Positions 49,831-59,103 of a stretch of DNA of 64,000 nucleotides are shown piece by piece. Position 1 is the first letter of the stretch. Each line of letters begins with the position of its first letter. Made by a program: the position numbers and the translations under genes. The notes under the pieces were generated by a model. That model was given only the letters and a program-made list of their open reading frames with translations, was not told the DNA's origin and did not search any database. Origin of the DNA: an uncultured Fluviicola sp. (GTDB taxonomy: Bacteria > Bacteroidota > Bacteroidia > Flavobacteriales_D > Crocinitomicaceae); assembly GCF_902168135.1 (NCBI RefSeq), contig NZ_CABHOL010000012.1, positions 57,978 to 121,977 of the forward strand, given 5' to 3'.

Positions 49831-52800
49831 TTAGATCACTCCGTGAACGGTAGCATCGTCTTCCCCCTCAAGGTTTATCTTCTTTCTAGTCAATTTTACC
49901 TGTAATCTGTCTACGACATAATACATAATTGGTACTACAATAATAGTCAAGAACATTGAACTTGTCAAGCCGCCGATCAAAATCCATGCTAATCCGTTCT
50001 TCCATTCAGCTCCTGAACCTGTTGCAGTTGCAATAGGAATCATACCGATTACCATCGCAATCGTTGTCATAAGGATCGGACGCATACGTTCACGAACTGC
50101 TTCCAGAAGCGCGCTGTATGTTGATCTTCCCTCCGTCTTCAGGTGATTGGTAAAGTCAACGATCAGGATGGCATTCTTGGCCACAAGCCCCAGGAGCATC
50201 AACATTCCGAGCATGGTAAAGATTCCCATGTTCGACTGCGTTAAGTTCAATGCCAGGATCGCACCGATCAATGAAACCAGGATGGAGAACAATACTACGA
50301 ACGGATATACAAAGTTGTCGTAAAGTGCTACCATGATCAGGTAAACCAGGATCAAACCGATTCCCATAGCCATACCCAATGCTCCCATCGATTCTTTCTG
50401 ACGTTTCACTTCACCACCCCAAAGCATGCGGACATTTTTATCCAATGGTTCTTTTTTCAGGTAGGCTGTAATGGAATCCGCCACCGTACCGGATGCTGTA
50501 CCCAACACGTAAGATCTCAAAGTAGTGTTCGAAATACGGTTCTTTCTTTCCAGCTGACCGTAACCATTCTCAATAGAAACATCTGCAAATTCACTCAGGC
50601 GCACCTGTTTTCCGTCGTTTGTAACGAAAGTCATTTCATTGATGTTATCTACATTGCTTCTGTCGTATTTATCCAACATGATGCGGATATCGTATTCTTC
50701 TCCTTTCACATCAAAGCGGGCATCATCATTCCCGGTTAATCCGTTTTGGAGCTGCATTCCGACACTTGCAATCGGCAATCCCAATTGACCCATTTTCTCG
50801 CGGTCCAGATCGATACGTACTTCCGGAGAGAACTCATCCGTGGAAATACTCGGATCTTTGGCTCCCGGAATAGTCAAAATGTGCTTTTTCAGCCTTTTTG
50901 CTTCTTTCATCAATAAGTCAGAATCATCTGAAGAAAGGAAAATCTCAATAGGTGCTTCTTCCGAATCAACCATTCCCATGTTCAAAGCTTTCACTTCAAC
51001 TCCCGGGTATTTGTCCTGGATTTTCTTTCGGATCTCACTCATGTAATTCAAAGTCGGATACTTTTTCTGCATATCCTTCTTCATTTTCACAGTAATCTCT
51101 GATCTGTTTTCCTGTCCGAAAGAAGCCGCTCCCATTCCGGAAGAAGGTCCGCCGACATTGGCAAAAACGATATCGATCACATCTTTCTGGGCAAGGATCA
51201 TCTGTTCGATCTCCAGAGTCGTTGCATTGTTTTCTTCGAACGTTGTACTCTTATCGTATTTCAGTTTAATCATGAATTTCCCCTGGTCTCCCTGGGCAAC
51301 GAATTCCTGTCCGACGATTCCAAGCCCCATCGTAGCCATACTTGCAAAGAAGATTACAACGATTCCCAGTCCCATAATGATCTTATGTCTCAAAGACCAC
51401 GCAACCAGTTTCACATATCCTTCCGTAAACGATTTGATCATGTTCTCAAACCAGATCAGGAACAACTGGAACGGGTTCTTCGGATTCAACTTTACTTCCT
51501 TAGCCAGACGGGAAGCCAGCCATGGAGTCAGGGTGAAACAAACCAATAGCGACATCAATGTAGAAACCACAACAACCACTGAGAACTGGCGCAAAATATC
51601 CGAAATAGTTCCTTCGATGAAAACAACCGGCGAGAATACCACAACATCTACAAGGGTAATTGCCAATGCCGTGAATCCAATCTCGTTACGTCCGTCCAAT
51701 GCCGCTTTTCTGCGCCCTTTACCCATTTGTAAGTGGCGGTAAATATTTTCAAGTACCACAATGGAGTCATCCACGAGGATACCGATAACCAAAGACATGG
51801 CAAGAAGCGTCATCAAGTTAAGTGTGTACCCCAGCATATACATGGCAATAAATGTAGAGATCAATGATGCCGGGATAGCAATCAATACGATCAATGCATT
51901 TCTAAAGCTATGCAGGAACAGCATCATTACTGCCGCTACCAATAAGACAGCCAATTCCAAATCGTGCAATACCGCATCTACGGATTCGATTGTCGGAAGT
52001 GAAGTATCTGTTGCAACCGTAAACTTGATTCCTTCTTCTTTGTATTTCTCTTCGATCTCTTTGAACTTCTGTTTCGTCAGGTTTGCCATATCCACGGCAT
52101 TCGCATCACTTTGCTTTTTAATCCGAAGACCGATACCATTCAATCCGTTGAAACGGCTAACAGTTACTACATCTTCCGATCCGTCCGTCACATCAGCCAC
52201 ATCTCCTAAACGAACAGATGAAGCTCCGTCCGTATATATGATCAGGTTTTTCAAATCATCCACCGTTTGGAATTTTCCAGCCAAACGAACGGTCATCTGT
52301 TCGGTCTCATTCTTCAGTTTACCCGTTGGAAATTCAACGTTTGCAGCAGCAACAATCTGGTTTACCTGCCCTAAAGTCAATCCGTACATTTTAAGGCGGT
52401 CTTTGTCTACATCCACACGGAATGCTCGTTTTTCACCTCCGATCACCTGTACTTCAGCAACCCCTTTTGTTTGTTTGATCTGCGGAAGAAGCTGCTTGTC
52501 CATCAACTCCATGAATTCCCGGTCATCCATATTCTTAGCAATCGCACTTACCTGCAATACCGGCGCCGCATTCGGTTCGATTTTGGCAATGGTGGGCGAT
52601 TTTGCTCCTTCCGGAAGATCGTTCAGGATCGTATTCACCTTTCGTTGTGCATCTTCCAAAGCAACGTCAATATCTGCCGCAGCCTTGAATTCAAGCATTA
52701 CAATGGATGCATTGTCCATCGAGAAAGTTGTCACCTCGGAAATATTTTCCAAACCGCTCAAGGCATCCTCTAAGGGTTTGGCAACTTGCGTTTCGACAGT

Positions 52801-52971
52801 TGCAGGAGAAGCCCCCGGGTATAAAGTAGTCACTGTAAGAATTGGCGGTGAGAAATCCGGCAATAATTCATAGCTTAATTGATTGTAACTTATCAGACCT
52901 CCACCAATCAGAATTGTAAAAATTACAATAATGAAGGACGGTCTCTTAATGGATAGTTCCGTTAATGTCAT
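49831..52971 (-). CDS. RND efflux pump inner-membrane subunit (AcrB/HAE1 family)
   Basis: 1046 aa, full length for the family. Twelve membrane segments in the two-fold pattern; porter signatures LLPDFSPPILTVTTLYPGAS and IGGEKRAFRVDVDKDRLKMYG are present. The proton-relay residues are intact: D401/D402 in IGILVDDSIVVLENI and a lysine near residue 930 in GLVAKNAILIVDF. Exports drugs or other amphiphiles with the adaptor and the TolC-like channel of the same operon. Last of a four-gene unit tetR - tolC - adaptor - pump. Substrate not deducible. Confidence 0.95.
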   Translation of the reverse strand: MTLTELSIKRPSFIIVIFTILIGGGLISYNQLSYELLPDFSPPILTVTTLYPGASPATVETQVAKPLEDALSGLENISEVTTFSMDNASIVMLEFKAAADIDVALEDAQRKVNTILNDLPEGAKSPTIAKIEPNAAPVLQVSAIAKNMDDREFMELMDKQLLPQIKQTKGVAEVQVIGGEKRAFRVDVDKDRLKMYGLTLGQVNQIVAAANVEFPTGKLKNETEQMTVRLAGKFQTVDDLKNLIIYTDGASSVRLGDVADVTDGSEDVVTVSRFNGLNGIGLRIKKQSDANAVDMANLTKQKFKEIEEKYKEEGIKFTVATDTSLPTIESVDAVLHDLELAVLLVAAVMMLFLHSFRNALIVLIAIPASLISTFIAMYMLGYTLNLMTLLAMSLVIGILVDDSIVVLENIYRHLQMGKGRRKAALDGRNEIGFTALAITLVDVVVFSPVVFIEGTISDILRQFSVVVVVSTLMSLLVCFTLTPWLASRLAKEVKLNPKNPFQLFLIWFENMIKSFTEGYVKLVAWSLRHKIIMGLGIVVIFFASMATMGLGIVGQEFVAQGDQGKFMIKLKYDKSTTFEENNATTLEIEQMILAQKDVIDIVFANVGGPSSGMGAASFGQENRSEITVKMKKDMQKKYPTLNYMSEIRKKIQDKYPGVEVKALNMGMVDSEEAPIEIFLSSDDSDLLMKEAKRLKKHILTIPGAKDPSISTDEFSPEVRIDLDREKMGQLGLPIASVGMQLQNGLTGNDDARFDVKGEEYDIRIMLDKYDRSNVDNINEMTFVTNDGKQVRLSEFADVSIENGYGQLERKNRISNTTLRSYVLGTASGTVADSITAYLKKEPLDKNVRMLWGGEVKRQKESMGALGMAMGIGLILVYLIMVALYDNFVYPFVVLFSILVSLIGAILALNLTQSNMGIFTMLGMLMLLGLVAKNAILIVDFTNHLKTEGRSTYSALLEAVRERMRPILMTTIAMVIGMIPIATATGSGAEWKNGLAWILIGGLTSSMFLTIIVVPIMYYVVDRLQVKLTRKKINLEGEDDATVHGVI

Positions 52972-52983
52972 GACCTTAGTTTA

Positions 52984-54033
52984 TTAATTGGTTTTGATCT
53001 TTGCTTTGTCCTGAAGGTTCACCTGTCCTTTTACAACGATGACATCTCCTTTATTAATTCCACTCACTACCTCAATGTAATCTCCGTCTGAAGTTCCGGC
53101 ATTGAATGTGGTCAAATGAGCTACGTTATTACGCACCACATATACCTGCGGATTTTTAGACGAACCAACCAAAGCAACACGCGGCACCGCAAGCCTTGTA
53201 ACACTTGCATTGTTCTTCAAACGAACAGAACCATACATTCCAGCCATCAATTCTCTTTTCGGGTTCGGAACCGTGATCTGAACTTTGAAGTTGTGTGCTC
53301 TATCGGCTACTACGGAAATATTGGTGATTTTCCCGGAGAATTCTCTGTCTCCGTAAATATCAGCACGAACAGCAACCGCCTGTCCCAAACGGAATTTCAA
53401 CACATCTCTTTCCGGAACATTTACGGTCAACTTCAGGCTCGAAATATCTGTTAGTTCAAACAATGGAGTTCCCTGTCCTACAAATGATCCCAAATCGATC
53501 ATTTTCTTAGTCACAACCCCGGAATACGGTGCAACAATTGAAGTGCTTTTAATCTGTTTCTGGATTTGCTTTTTCTGCAATTCACCGGAGCGGACTCCCA
53601 AACGTGTTTTCTCTACCTGAACTCCGGAGACTGCGTTTTCTTTCTCCAGGTTTGAATAGCGTCTGTCATCATTCTTTTGTCCTTCCAAACCAACTTCAGC
53701 ATTTTCAAGCTGCAGCTGCAGCATTTCATCATCTACTTTTGCAAGCAGCTGACCTTGTCGTACCTGGTCTCCTTCTTCGAAACGAATACTTACTAATTTC
53801 CCGTTCGCATCCGATCCAATCGTGTTTTGGCGGGAAGGCTCGAAAGTTCCAAGAAAAGCCAATGAACTTTCAAATGAATGAATAGTCGGAGAGCCGGTCT
53901 TTACCAAAACCGCTGCGTTTACGTCGTTGATGAAAATTTTCGCTTTAACCTCTTTCTGATTCGTCTTTAATTTGAATACAATTAGTCCTACCAAGACTAC
54001 TGCTACGATGACTATAGTGATAACTCTTTTCAT
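52984..54033 (-). CDS. RND efflux periplasmic adaptor (MFP)
   Basis: 349 aa. Uncleaved N-terminal membrane anchor (ITIVIVAVVLVGLIVFKLK). Barrel-sandwich hybrid domain (GKLVSIRFEEGDQVRQGQLL, APYSGVVTKKMIDLGSFVGQ), a short hairpin between, then the beta-barrel (SLKLTVNVPERDVLKFRLGQ) and membrane-proximal end (VYVVRNNVAHLTTFNAGTSD). It bridges the RND pump, which starts 12 nt downstream, to the outer-membrane channel. Confidence 0.93.
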   Translation of the reverse strand: MKRVITIVIVAVVLVGLIVFKLKTNQKEVKAKIFINDVNAAVLVKTGSPTIHSFESSLAFLGTFEPSRQNTIGSDANGKLVSIRFEEGDQVRQGQLLAKVDDEMLQLQLENAEVGLEGQKNDDRRYSNLEKENAVSGVQVEKTRLGVRSGELQKKQIQKQIKSTSIVAPYSGVVTKKMIDLGSFVGQGTPLFELTDISSLKLTVNVPERDVLKFRLGQAVAVRADIYGDREFSGKITNISVVADRAHNFKVQITVPNPKRELMAGMYGSVRLKNNASVTRLAVPRVALVGSSKNPQVYVVRNNVAHLTTFNAGTSDGDYIEVVSGINKGDVIVVKGQVNLQDKAKIKTN

Positions 54034-54072
54034 TTTACTTTTTTTATATTTTTATAAAAGCAATGCTTTCTC

Positions 54073-55374
54073 TTATTTAACGTTTCCGATATTCTTTAAA
54101 TACTCTAATTCTGCCTGGCGCAACTGAACGTATGCCAAAACAACATTTGTCTGGGCCTGCTGCAAATCCGTACTTGCCCTTACAAGATCGTTGGAATCAA
54201 CCGTTCCTTCGTTATATTGCAGTTCTGTTTGTTTGTAAACACTTTGAGAAAGTTTCAGTTGTTCCTGTGCAATTGCCAGTGAATTTACCTGAATCCCGAT
54301 CTGGCGTTTTGAATTTTCAGTCTGCATATGCAGCTGCTGACTCAATAATTCTTCCTGGTTTTGCAGTTTCATGTGAGCCACCTTCGTAACCTTTTGCTTG
54401 TAATACTTTTCCATTCCGTCAAACAAAGTCCAATCCAGGCGGATCCCTAAAAATGCAGAAGGAATTCCCTGGCGCACATTATCCTCCGGCTTCATGTTAT
54501 AGGTGTAATTGTATCCGGCAATAAAAGAAAGTGACGGCAGGTAATTCATGTTCGTTCCTTTTTTTTCCTCTTCATTCATACGGACCTGCGCGGCAATTAA
54601 TTCCAATTCCGGGTAATTGATCGTAGATGCATCAACCAAAATGGACTTCTCCACCAAATCATCCGAAGCAAGTGTAATCTTTTGATCCTCCGGCAAACCT
54701 ATCAGGATCTTCAGCAGCATTTCCAACTGATCTTTATTAGCCAGGAGCGTCTGCTTTCCATTTATTGAATTCAAACGGTTAATACGCAGTTTATCCACTT
54801 CTGTCTTAACAATCATTTTCTGCTTCTCCATCGCCTCCATATTCGCGATCAGTCGATCAATATTTACGAGGTTTGAGTCCACGAAATCAATTTGTTTATT
54901 CACTGCCTGTAGATTGAAAAACGTGTTGGCAACCTGCGTTTTACTGTCGCGCTCAGTGATTTTCTGCTGGATCTCTACAACCTGCTGTTGAATTTTCAGG
55001 GTACTGATCCCATAATTAATCTGCGGATTGAACAAAATCTGCTGTAACTGAACGGAGTTACTGAAAACGTATGGAACCCCAAACTTTACGGTTGCATACT
55101 GTCCCGGAGCACCTCCGAAAATCTCTGCCGGCAAGAGCTGTCCGGGAATAACTGCGTTGTAACGATAATCGGCATTCGCGACAATCTTCGGGTAACGCGC
55201 AGTTAAGTAGGAAGAAACCTGACTTTTATTCATTGCTACGTCCAAACGGGAATTAACAATGGATAAATTGGCCGTATCCGCCATCTTCAAACATGTTTCA
55301 AGGTCCAGAACCTGAGCCGAAGCACTGCTTCCGACTCCTAAAACCATGAGTACACCTAAAAAACCATTTCTCAT
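54073..55374 (-). CDS. TolC-family outer-membrane efflux protein
   Basis: 433 aa. Signal peptide at 1-20 (GFLGVLMVLGVGSSASAQ). Two outer-membrane-efflux-protein repeats with long helices (VLDLETCLKMADTANLSIVN; LSQSVYKQTELQYNEGTVDS, QAELEYLKNIGNVK). Trimeric channel of the tripartite pump. Second gene of the operon, 26 nt after tetR and 39 nt before the adaptor. Confidence 0.92.
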   Translation of the reverse strand: MRNGFLGVLMVLGVGSSASAQVLDLETCLKMADTANLSIVNSRLDVAMNKSQVSSYLTARYPKIVANADYRYNAVIPGQLLPAEIFGGAPGQYATVKFGVPYVFSNSVQLQQILFNPQINYGISTLKIQQQVVEIQQKITERDSKTQVANTFFNLQAVNKQIDFVDSNLVNIDRLIANMEAMEKQKMIVKTEVDKLRINRLNSINGKQTLLANKDQLEMLLKILIGLPEDQKITLASDDLVEKSILVDASTINYPELELIAAQVRMNEEEKKGTNMNYLPSLSFIAGYNYTYNMKPEDNVRQGIPSAFLGIRLDWTLFDGMEKYYKQKVTKVAHMKLQNQEELLSQQLHMQTENSKRQIGIQVNSLAIAQEQLKLSQSVYKQTELQYNEGTVDSNDLVRASTDLQQAQTNVVLAYVQLRQAELEYLKNIGNVK

Positions 55375-55400
55375 ATTAAATCTTTGTTTAAATGAAGTGT

Positions 55401-56021
55401 TTAACTATTTGTTTTCGGGTTAAACAGATACCCGATAAGCATTTCCGTAACATATTGTTTCTGGAGCATCAAACGCTCCTGGTATTGTTCCTCCGACAAA
55501 TTGTTCAGGTATTTCATCAGGGGTTTTGCCATAAATGGATAATGACAGTTTGACATGATCAGCAACATGATATTTGTGAGGTCTATTTTGCGTATCACTC
55601 CTTTTTCCTGTGCTTCCAACAATTCTTCAAAAACACCTGTACTGGCAATCTTATCAAGGATTCCGGCATGATCGAATTCACACTTATCCCCTCTTGAAAG
55701 TTCAGATAGAATAAAACGCGGAATATCCGGATGAGAAGTCAGGAATTCAAATTCCCGTTCGATGAAAATCCGCATTTTTGATTCCAGGCTCAGGTCTTTT
55801 CGAAAAACCTCAATTGTTGAAAGCATAAAATCTTCCAATACCGCTTCGAAGACAAGCTTAAAGAGTTGTTTTTTGGAGCAGAAATAGTAGTTTACAAGCG
55901 CCACATTCATTCCCGCAGCTTTCGCTATTTCGCGGGAGGTACAGCCGTCAAATCCCTTAGCGATAAAGACATTCTTTGCAGCTTCCCGGATCTTTTCTTC
56001 TGTAGATAGTTCTTTGCTCAT
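55401..56021 (-). CDS. TetR-family repressor of the efflux operon
   Basis: 206 aa. N-terminal HTH (GCTSREIAKAAGMNVALVNYYF) and an all-helical ligand domain. First gene of the tetR - tolC - adaptor - pump unit, so probably an autorepressor relieved by pump substrates. A perfect TTTAAAC-N4-GTTTAAA dyad in the promoter is its likely operator. Confidence 0.92.
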   Translation of the reverse strand: MSKELSTEEKIREAAKNVFIAKGFDGCTSREIAKAAGMNVALVNYYFCSKKQLFKLVFEAVLEDFMLSTIEVFRKDLSLESKMRIFIEREFEFLTSHPDIPRFILSELSRGDKCEFDHAGILDKIASTGVFEELLEAQEKGVIRKIDLTNIMLLIMSNCHYPFMAKPLMKYLNNLSEEQYQERLMLQKQYVTEMLIGYLFNPKTNS

Positions 56022-56037
56022 ATTTTTAAAATCGCGA

Positions 56038-56045
56038 CAAATTTA
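56038..56045 (-). promoter_or_regulatory. -7 box of the efflux operon
   Basis: TAAATTTG on the minus strand, perfect TAnnTTTG, 16 nt before the tetR ATG. Confidence 0.5.
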
Positions 56046-56054
56046 AACAACAAT

Positions 56055-56072
56055 TTTAAACAAGCGTTTAAA
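56055..56072. promoter_or_regulatory. Candidate TetR operator
   Basis: TTTAAAC-AAGC-GTTTAAA, a perfect 7-bp inverted repeat, between the -7 and -33 positions of the efflux promoter. A third TTTAAAC half-site lies just beside it at 56042-56048. Confidence 0.5.
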
Positions 56073-56239
56073 TTAATTCGATTTAATTAGATGAATTACC
56101 AAAAACACCAGTAAAATCAAGTGCTTTGAATTAAATCAGCTATTAAACAGGGCAAATTTCGGTACGGAACGATTAGCATACCACCAAAAATCGGCGAATG
56201 GTAACCAGAACACCGTGAATGGTGGAAACTGCTAAATAA

Positions 56240-56301
56240 AAAGAAAAAAATGCTCAAAGTTCAATTGAATTTATTTTGAACTCTTTAAACTTTTGAACAT
56301 T
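56240..56301 (-). terminator. Terminator-like hairpin after the 238-aa outer-membrane gene
   Basis: Imperfect pairing of ATGCTCAAAG (near 56250) with CTTTTGAACATT (near 56290), with inner GTTCAA/TTGAAC pairing; on the minus strand a T run follows. Built of the same GTTCAA words as several other spacers. Confidence 0.5.
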
Positions 56302-56302
56302 T

Positions 56303-57019
56303 CTATTCTCCTGATGGTTCATCCAGGAATACGTCGGAGCGTTGATTATTGAAGTAAAGGGAGATTGCAAAACCAACAAATATAGACTGCGTTGGCGCTC
56401 TCAGGTCTTTTTCGGTATACCCTCCCGATGTAGTTGAACCGATTCTCGTTCCTGTGAATTGGTATCCTGTGAAGTTATATCCTACAATCCAGCGGTAAGC
56501 AACAGCTTCATCGGAAGCCAGTATAATAGAGACCAATGGCTCGACATATGCAGCAACTACTTCCTGTTTTCCATACTTTCTTGTTCCGGATGTCATAAAC
56601 CAATGCTGGGCAATTCCTCCCCGTACGCCGAATTCCAATCCCAGGCGCGGACCTACCCAACTGGTCCAGCCCAATTCAATATCTCCTCCGAGAACATGCA
56701 TTCCTCCGGTCATGGAATATACCTTCTGATGATTCGAAACAGAATCGTCACTTACTCCGGGTTCAAACGGAATACGGAATTGGTTCACTTTGTAATACAT
56801 GTATTTAGGCCCGAAAGCTACATACCAATGTTTGAAAGGCTTATACTGGATTTTCGGGTGTGCATATACCAATCCGTTCAGATAATTCTTGAACATCTTA
56901 TTACCCATTCCGGCCGGAAGCATTAACTCACCCGTTATGCTCCATTTATCATTTTCAATTTGTGCATTGGAATATGAAACTGAACTAAGAATAAACAATA
57001 CTACCAGGAACTTTTTCAT
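56303..57019 (-). CDS. Putative outer-membrane beta-barrel protein
   Basis: 238 aa. Signal peptide at 1-19 (MKKFLVVLFILSSVSYSNAQ). Repeated amphipathic strands with aromatic belts (WYVAFGPKYMYYKVNQFRIP, MHVLGGDIELGWTSWVGPRL, FVGFAISLYFNNQRS) point to a barrel of about eight to ten strands. No known family signature. Divergent from the EamA transporter. A TACTTTTG box lies 27 nt upstream of the ATG. Confidence 0.65.
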   Translation of the reverse strand: MKKFLVVLFILSSVSYSNAQIENDKWSITGELMLPAGMGNKMFKNYLNGLVYAHPKIQYKPFKHWYVAFGPKYMYYKVNQFRIPFEPGVSDDSVSNHQKVYSMTGGMHVLGGDIELGWTSWVGPRLGLEFGVRGGIAQHWFMTSGTRKYGKQEVVAAYVEPLVSIILASDEAVAYRWIVGYNFTGYQFTGTRIGSTTSGGYTEKDLRAPTQSIFVGFAISLYFNNQRSDVFLDEPSGE

Positions 57020-57046
57020 GTTGGGTCTTATTTTACCTTAAAGCTA

Positions 57047-57054
57047 CAAAAGTA
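57047..57054 (-). promoter_or_regulatory. -7 box of the outer-membrane protein gene
   Basis: TACTTTTG on the minus strand, perfect TAnnTTTG; predicted leader of about 23 nt. Confidence 0.4.
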
Positions 57055-57110
57055 TTTTCAGACGGTAAATAGAAATTGAACAAACATCGCCGGAAATTGA
57101 ACATACGGTG

Positions 57111-57118
57111 TACTTTTG
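57111..57118 (+). promoter_or_regulatory. -7 box of the EamA transporter gene
   Basis: TACTTTTG, perfect TAnnTTTG, 4 nt (CAGT) before the ATG at 57123. Probably leaderless. Confidence 0.45.
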
Positions 57119-57122
57119 CAGT

Positions 57123-58064
57123 ATGATCAGAGGAATTATATACATCGTTCTTTCGGGAATAGCATTTTTCATTGTTAACTTTTTTGTAAAACTGCTCGGA
57201 AACCCGGAAAACGATATTATTCCTCATCTTCAAAAATATCCTGCCCATGAACTGGTTTTTTTCAGAAGCCTTGTTTCCTTTCTGATCAGTGCAGCAATTA
57301 TCAAATACCGCGGGCTCCCATTACTGGGAAATAACCGGAGATGGCTGCTTTTAAGAGGAACTGCAGGAATGCTTGCGCTCACAATCTTCTTCTTTACACT
57401 GCACAAATTACCACTGGCAATTGCTTCTACCCTTCAATACCTTTCCCCTATTTTCACCGTATTGATCGCTTCACAGCTGTTTCGGGAAAAAGTGAGCAAA
57501 ATGCAATATTTCAGCAGTCTTATTGCATTTTCCGGTGTTATTTTTATTGGCTTCAACGGATTAACAGGCGGATTCAGCGGTCAAAAACCGGATCTTTTCT
57601 GGATGGGAATGGGAATTCTTTCCGCAGTTCTTTCCGGGGTAGCTTACAATGCCATATCGAAGCTAAAAGAAACCGAAGAAACGATCAACATCGTGATTTA
57701 CTTCCCCATGCTTGCTCTTCCCCTGACCGGAATCTGGTGCTTGTTTGATTTCACCGTACCGATGGGAATTGAATGGCTGATACTGCTGACGATCGGTGTT
57801 TTTACACAAATAGCACAGGTCTGTATGACACGCGCTTTCCTGTCTACGGACACAGCCATTGTTGCCCCTTTCCAATACATCGGAGCGATCTATGCATTAT
57901 TTTCAGGCTGGTTTATCTTCGACGAGAAATTAGAACTGGCTTCCATAATCGGTGTCTGCCTGGTGATTTTCGGAGTAATTGTCGGGACGATTTTCCGGGC
58001 AGGAAAAAACCGCAGAAAAGAAGTAGAACTTATCATGGAACCCGAAGCAGAAGTTCTTTCTTAA
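57123..58064 (+). CDS. EamA/DMT-superfamily transporter
   Basis: 313 aa from MIRGIIYIVLSGIAFFIVNF; five codons of longer frame lie inside the promoter box. Ten membrane helices in two EamA halves (GVIFIGFNGLTGG marks the first half's end; APFQYIGAIYALFSGWFIFD lies in the second). Typical drug/metabolite transporter size. Inner membrane. Substrate unknown. Followed 50 nt later by the DUF58 gene. Confidence 0.88.
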   Translation: MIRGIIYIVLSGIAFFIVNFFVKLLGNPENDIIPHLQKYPAHELVFFRSLVSFLISAAIIKYRGLPLLGNNRRWLLLRGTAGMLALTIFFFTLHKLPLAIASTLQYLSPIFTVLIASQLFREKVSKMQYFSSLIAFSGVIFIGFNGLTGGFSGQKPDLFWMGMGILSAVLSGVAYNAISKLKETEETINIVIYFPMLALPLTGIWCLFDFTVPMGIEWLILLTIGVFTQIAQVCMTRAFLSTDTAIVAPFQYIGAIYALFSGWFIFDEKLELASIIGVCLVIFGVIVGTIFRAGKNRRKEVELIMEPEAEVLS

Positions 58065-58114
58065 AATTCTTAAAACTTCCGTAAAACAATCACTTTTATC
58101 CGTATTTTCGAAGC

Positions 58115-59035
58115 ATGTTGTCTACCATACAAAAAGACCAGCTAGCTCAGTTCGGCAATCTTGAATTACTTGCAAAACAGGTCGTAGAAGGTTTCATTAC
58201 CGGAATGCACAAAAGTCCGTTTCATGGTTTTTCCGTGGAATTTGCAGAACACCGTTTGTACAATCCGGGTGAATCAACACGACATATTGACTGGAAATTG
58301 TATGGCCGGTCAGAGAAAATGTTCACTAAAAAATACGAGGAAGAAACCAATCTTCGCTGCCAGATGGTGGTCGACGTGTCTTCATCCATGTATTACAGCG
58401 GAAAGAATACGCTTTCCAAACTGGAATTCTCAGTCCTTGCCGCAGCATCTTTATCCGAATTATTAAAAAGACAGCGTGATGCGGTAGGACTTTCCTTATT
58501 CCACAACCGCTTGTTTTTACATACACCTGCAAAATCATCCGGGGCACATCACCGTTTCTTACTGCATGAAATGGAAAAACAGCTGCACGAATACCAGGCG
58601 GTTGATGCCAAACTTACTGAGACCATTTCCTGCCTGCATGATGTAGCGGAATTATGCCACAAAAGAAGCCTGATCGTCATTTTTACGGATTTATTGGACG
58701 ATCCTTCCCGACTGGATGAATTTATGCAGAGCATTCAGCACATGAAACACAACAAACACGAAGTAGTGCTGTTTCATGTGATGGATAAAGCAACTGAGAT
58801 CGATTTTGAGCTTGGACACAACCCGATCAACCTGATCGATATGGAAACGGGAGAAAAAATGAAGTTGCAGCCGGCTGAGATCAAAGAAAAGTACACCACG
58901 GAAATCAACCGTTATTTCAACGAAGTAAGCCTGAAATGCACCCAGTACAATGTCGATTTTTATGCAATTGACATCAAAGACCCCATACAGGATGTATTGG
59001 TGAAGTATTTACTGAAACGACAAAAACTGTATTAA
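58115..59035 (+). CDS. DUF58 (VWA-like) protein
   Basis: 306 aa. Signature STRHIDWKLYGRSEKMFTKK at about residues 50-70, then a VWA-like MIDAS start VDVSSSMYYS. Members are usually in operons with MoxR ATPases and CoxE- or BatA-type membrane proteins and probably act in protein-complex assembly. Here no MoxR gene is adjacent, which is unusual. TATTTTCG (one mismatch to the -7 consensus) lies 4 nt before the ATG. Confidence 0.88.
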   Translation: MLSTIQKDQLAQFGNLELLAKQVVEGFITGMHKSPFHGFSVEFAEHRLYNPGESTRHIDWKLYGRSEKMFTKKYEEETNLRCQMVVDVSSSMYYSGKNTLSKLEFSVLAAASLSELLKRQRDAVGLSLFHNRLFLHTPAKSSGAHHRFLLHEMEKQLHEYQAVDAKLTETISCLHDVAELCHKRSLIVIFTDLLDDPSRLDEFMQSIQHMKHNKHEVVLFHVMDKATEIDFELGHNPINLIDMETGEKMKLQPAEIKEKYTTEINRYFNEVSLKCTQYNVDFYAIDIKDPIQDVLVKYLLKRQKLY

Positions 59036-59080
59036 TTACCAATTACTAGTTACCAGTTACAAATGGAATAATTGGTAATT
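59034..59080. repeat. Inverted repeat between convergent genes
   Basis: AATTACCAATTA (59034-59045) pairs perfectly with TAATTGGTAATT (59069-59080); further ATTACTAG/TTAGTAAT words continue to 59101. It overlaps the DUF58 stop codon and may end both convergent transcripts. Confidence 0.65.
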
Positions 59081-59103
59081 CGTCATTTGCAATTAGTAAT
59101 TAT

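Noticed and set aside
51158..52873. Antisense frames of 194 and 370 aa inside the RND pump gene
   Set aside because: Ser/Thr-rich shadow translations of a conserved transporter; no independent evidence.
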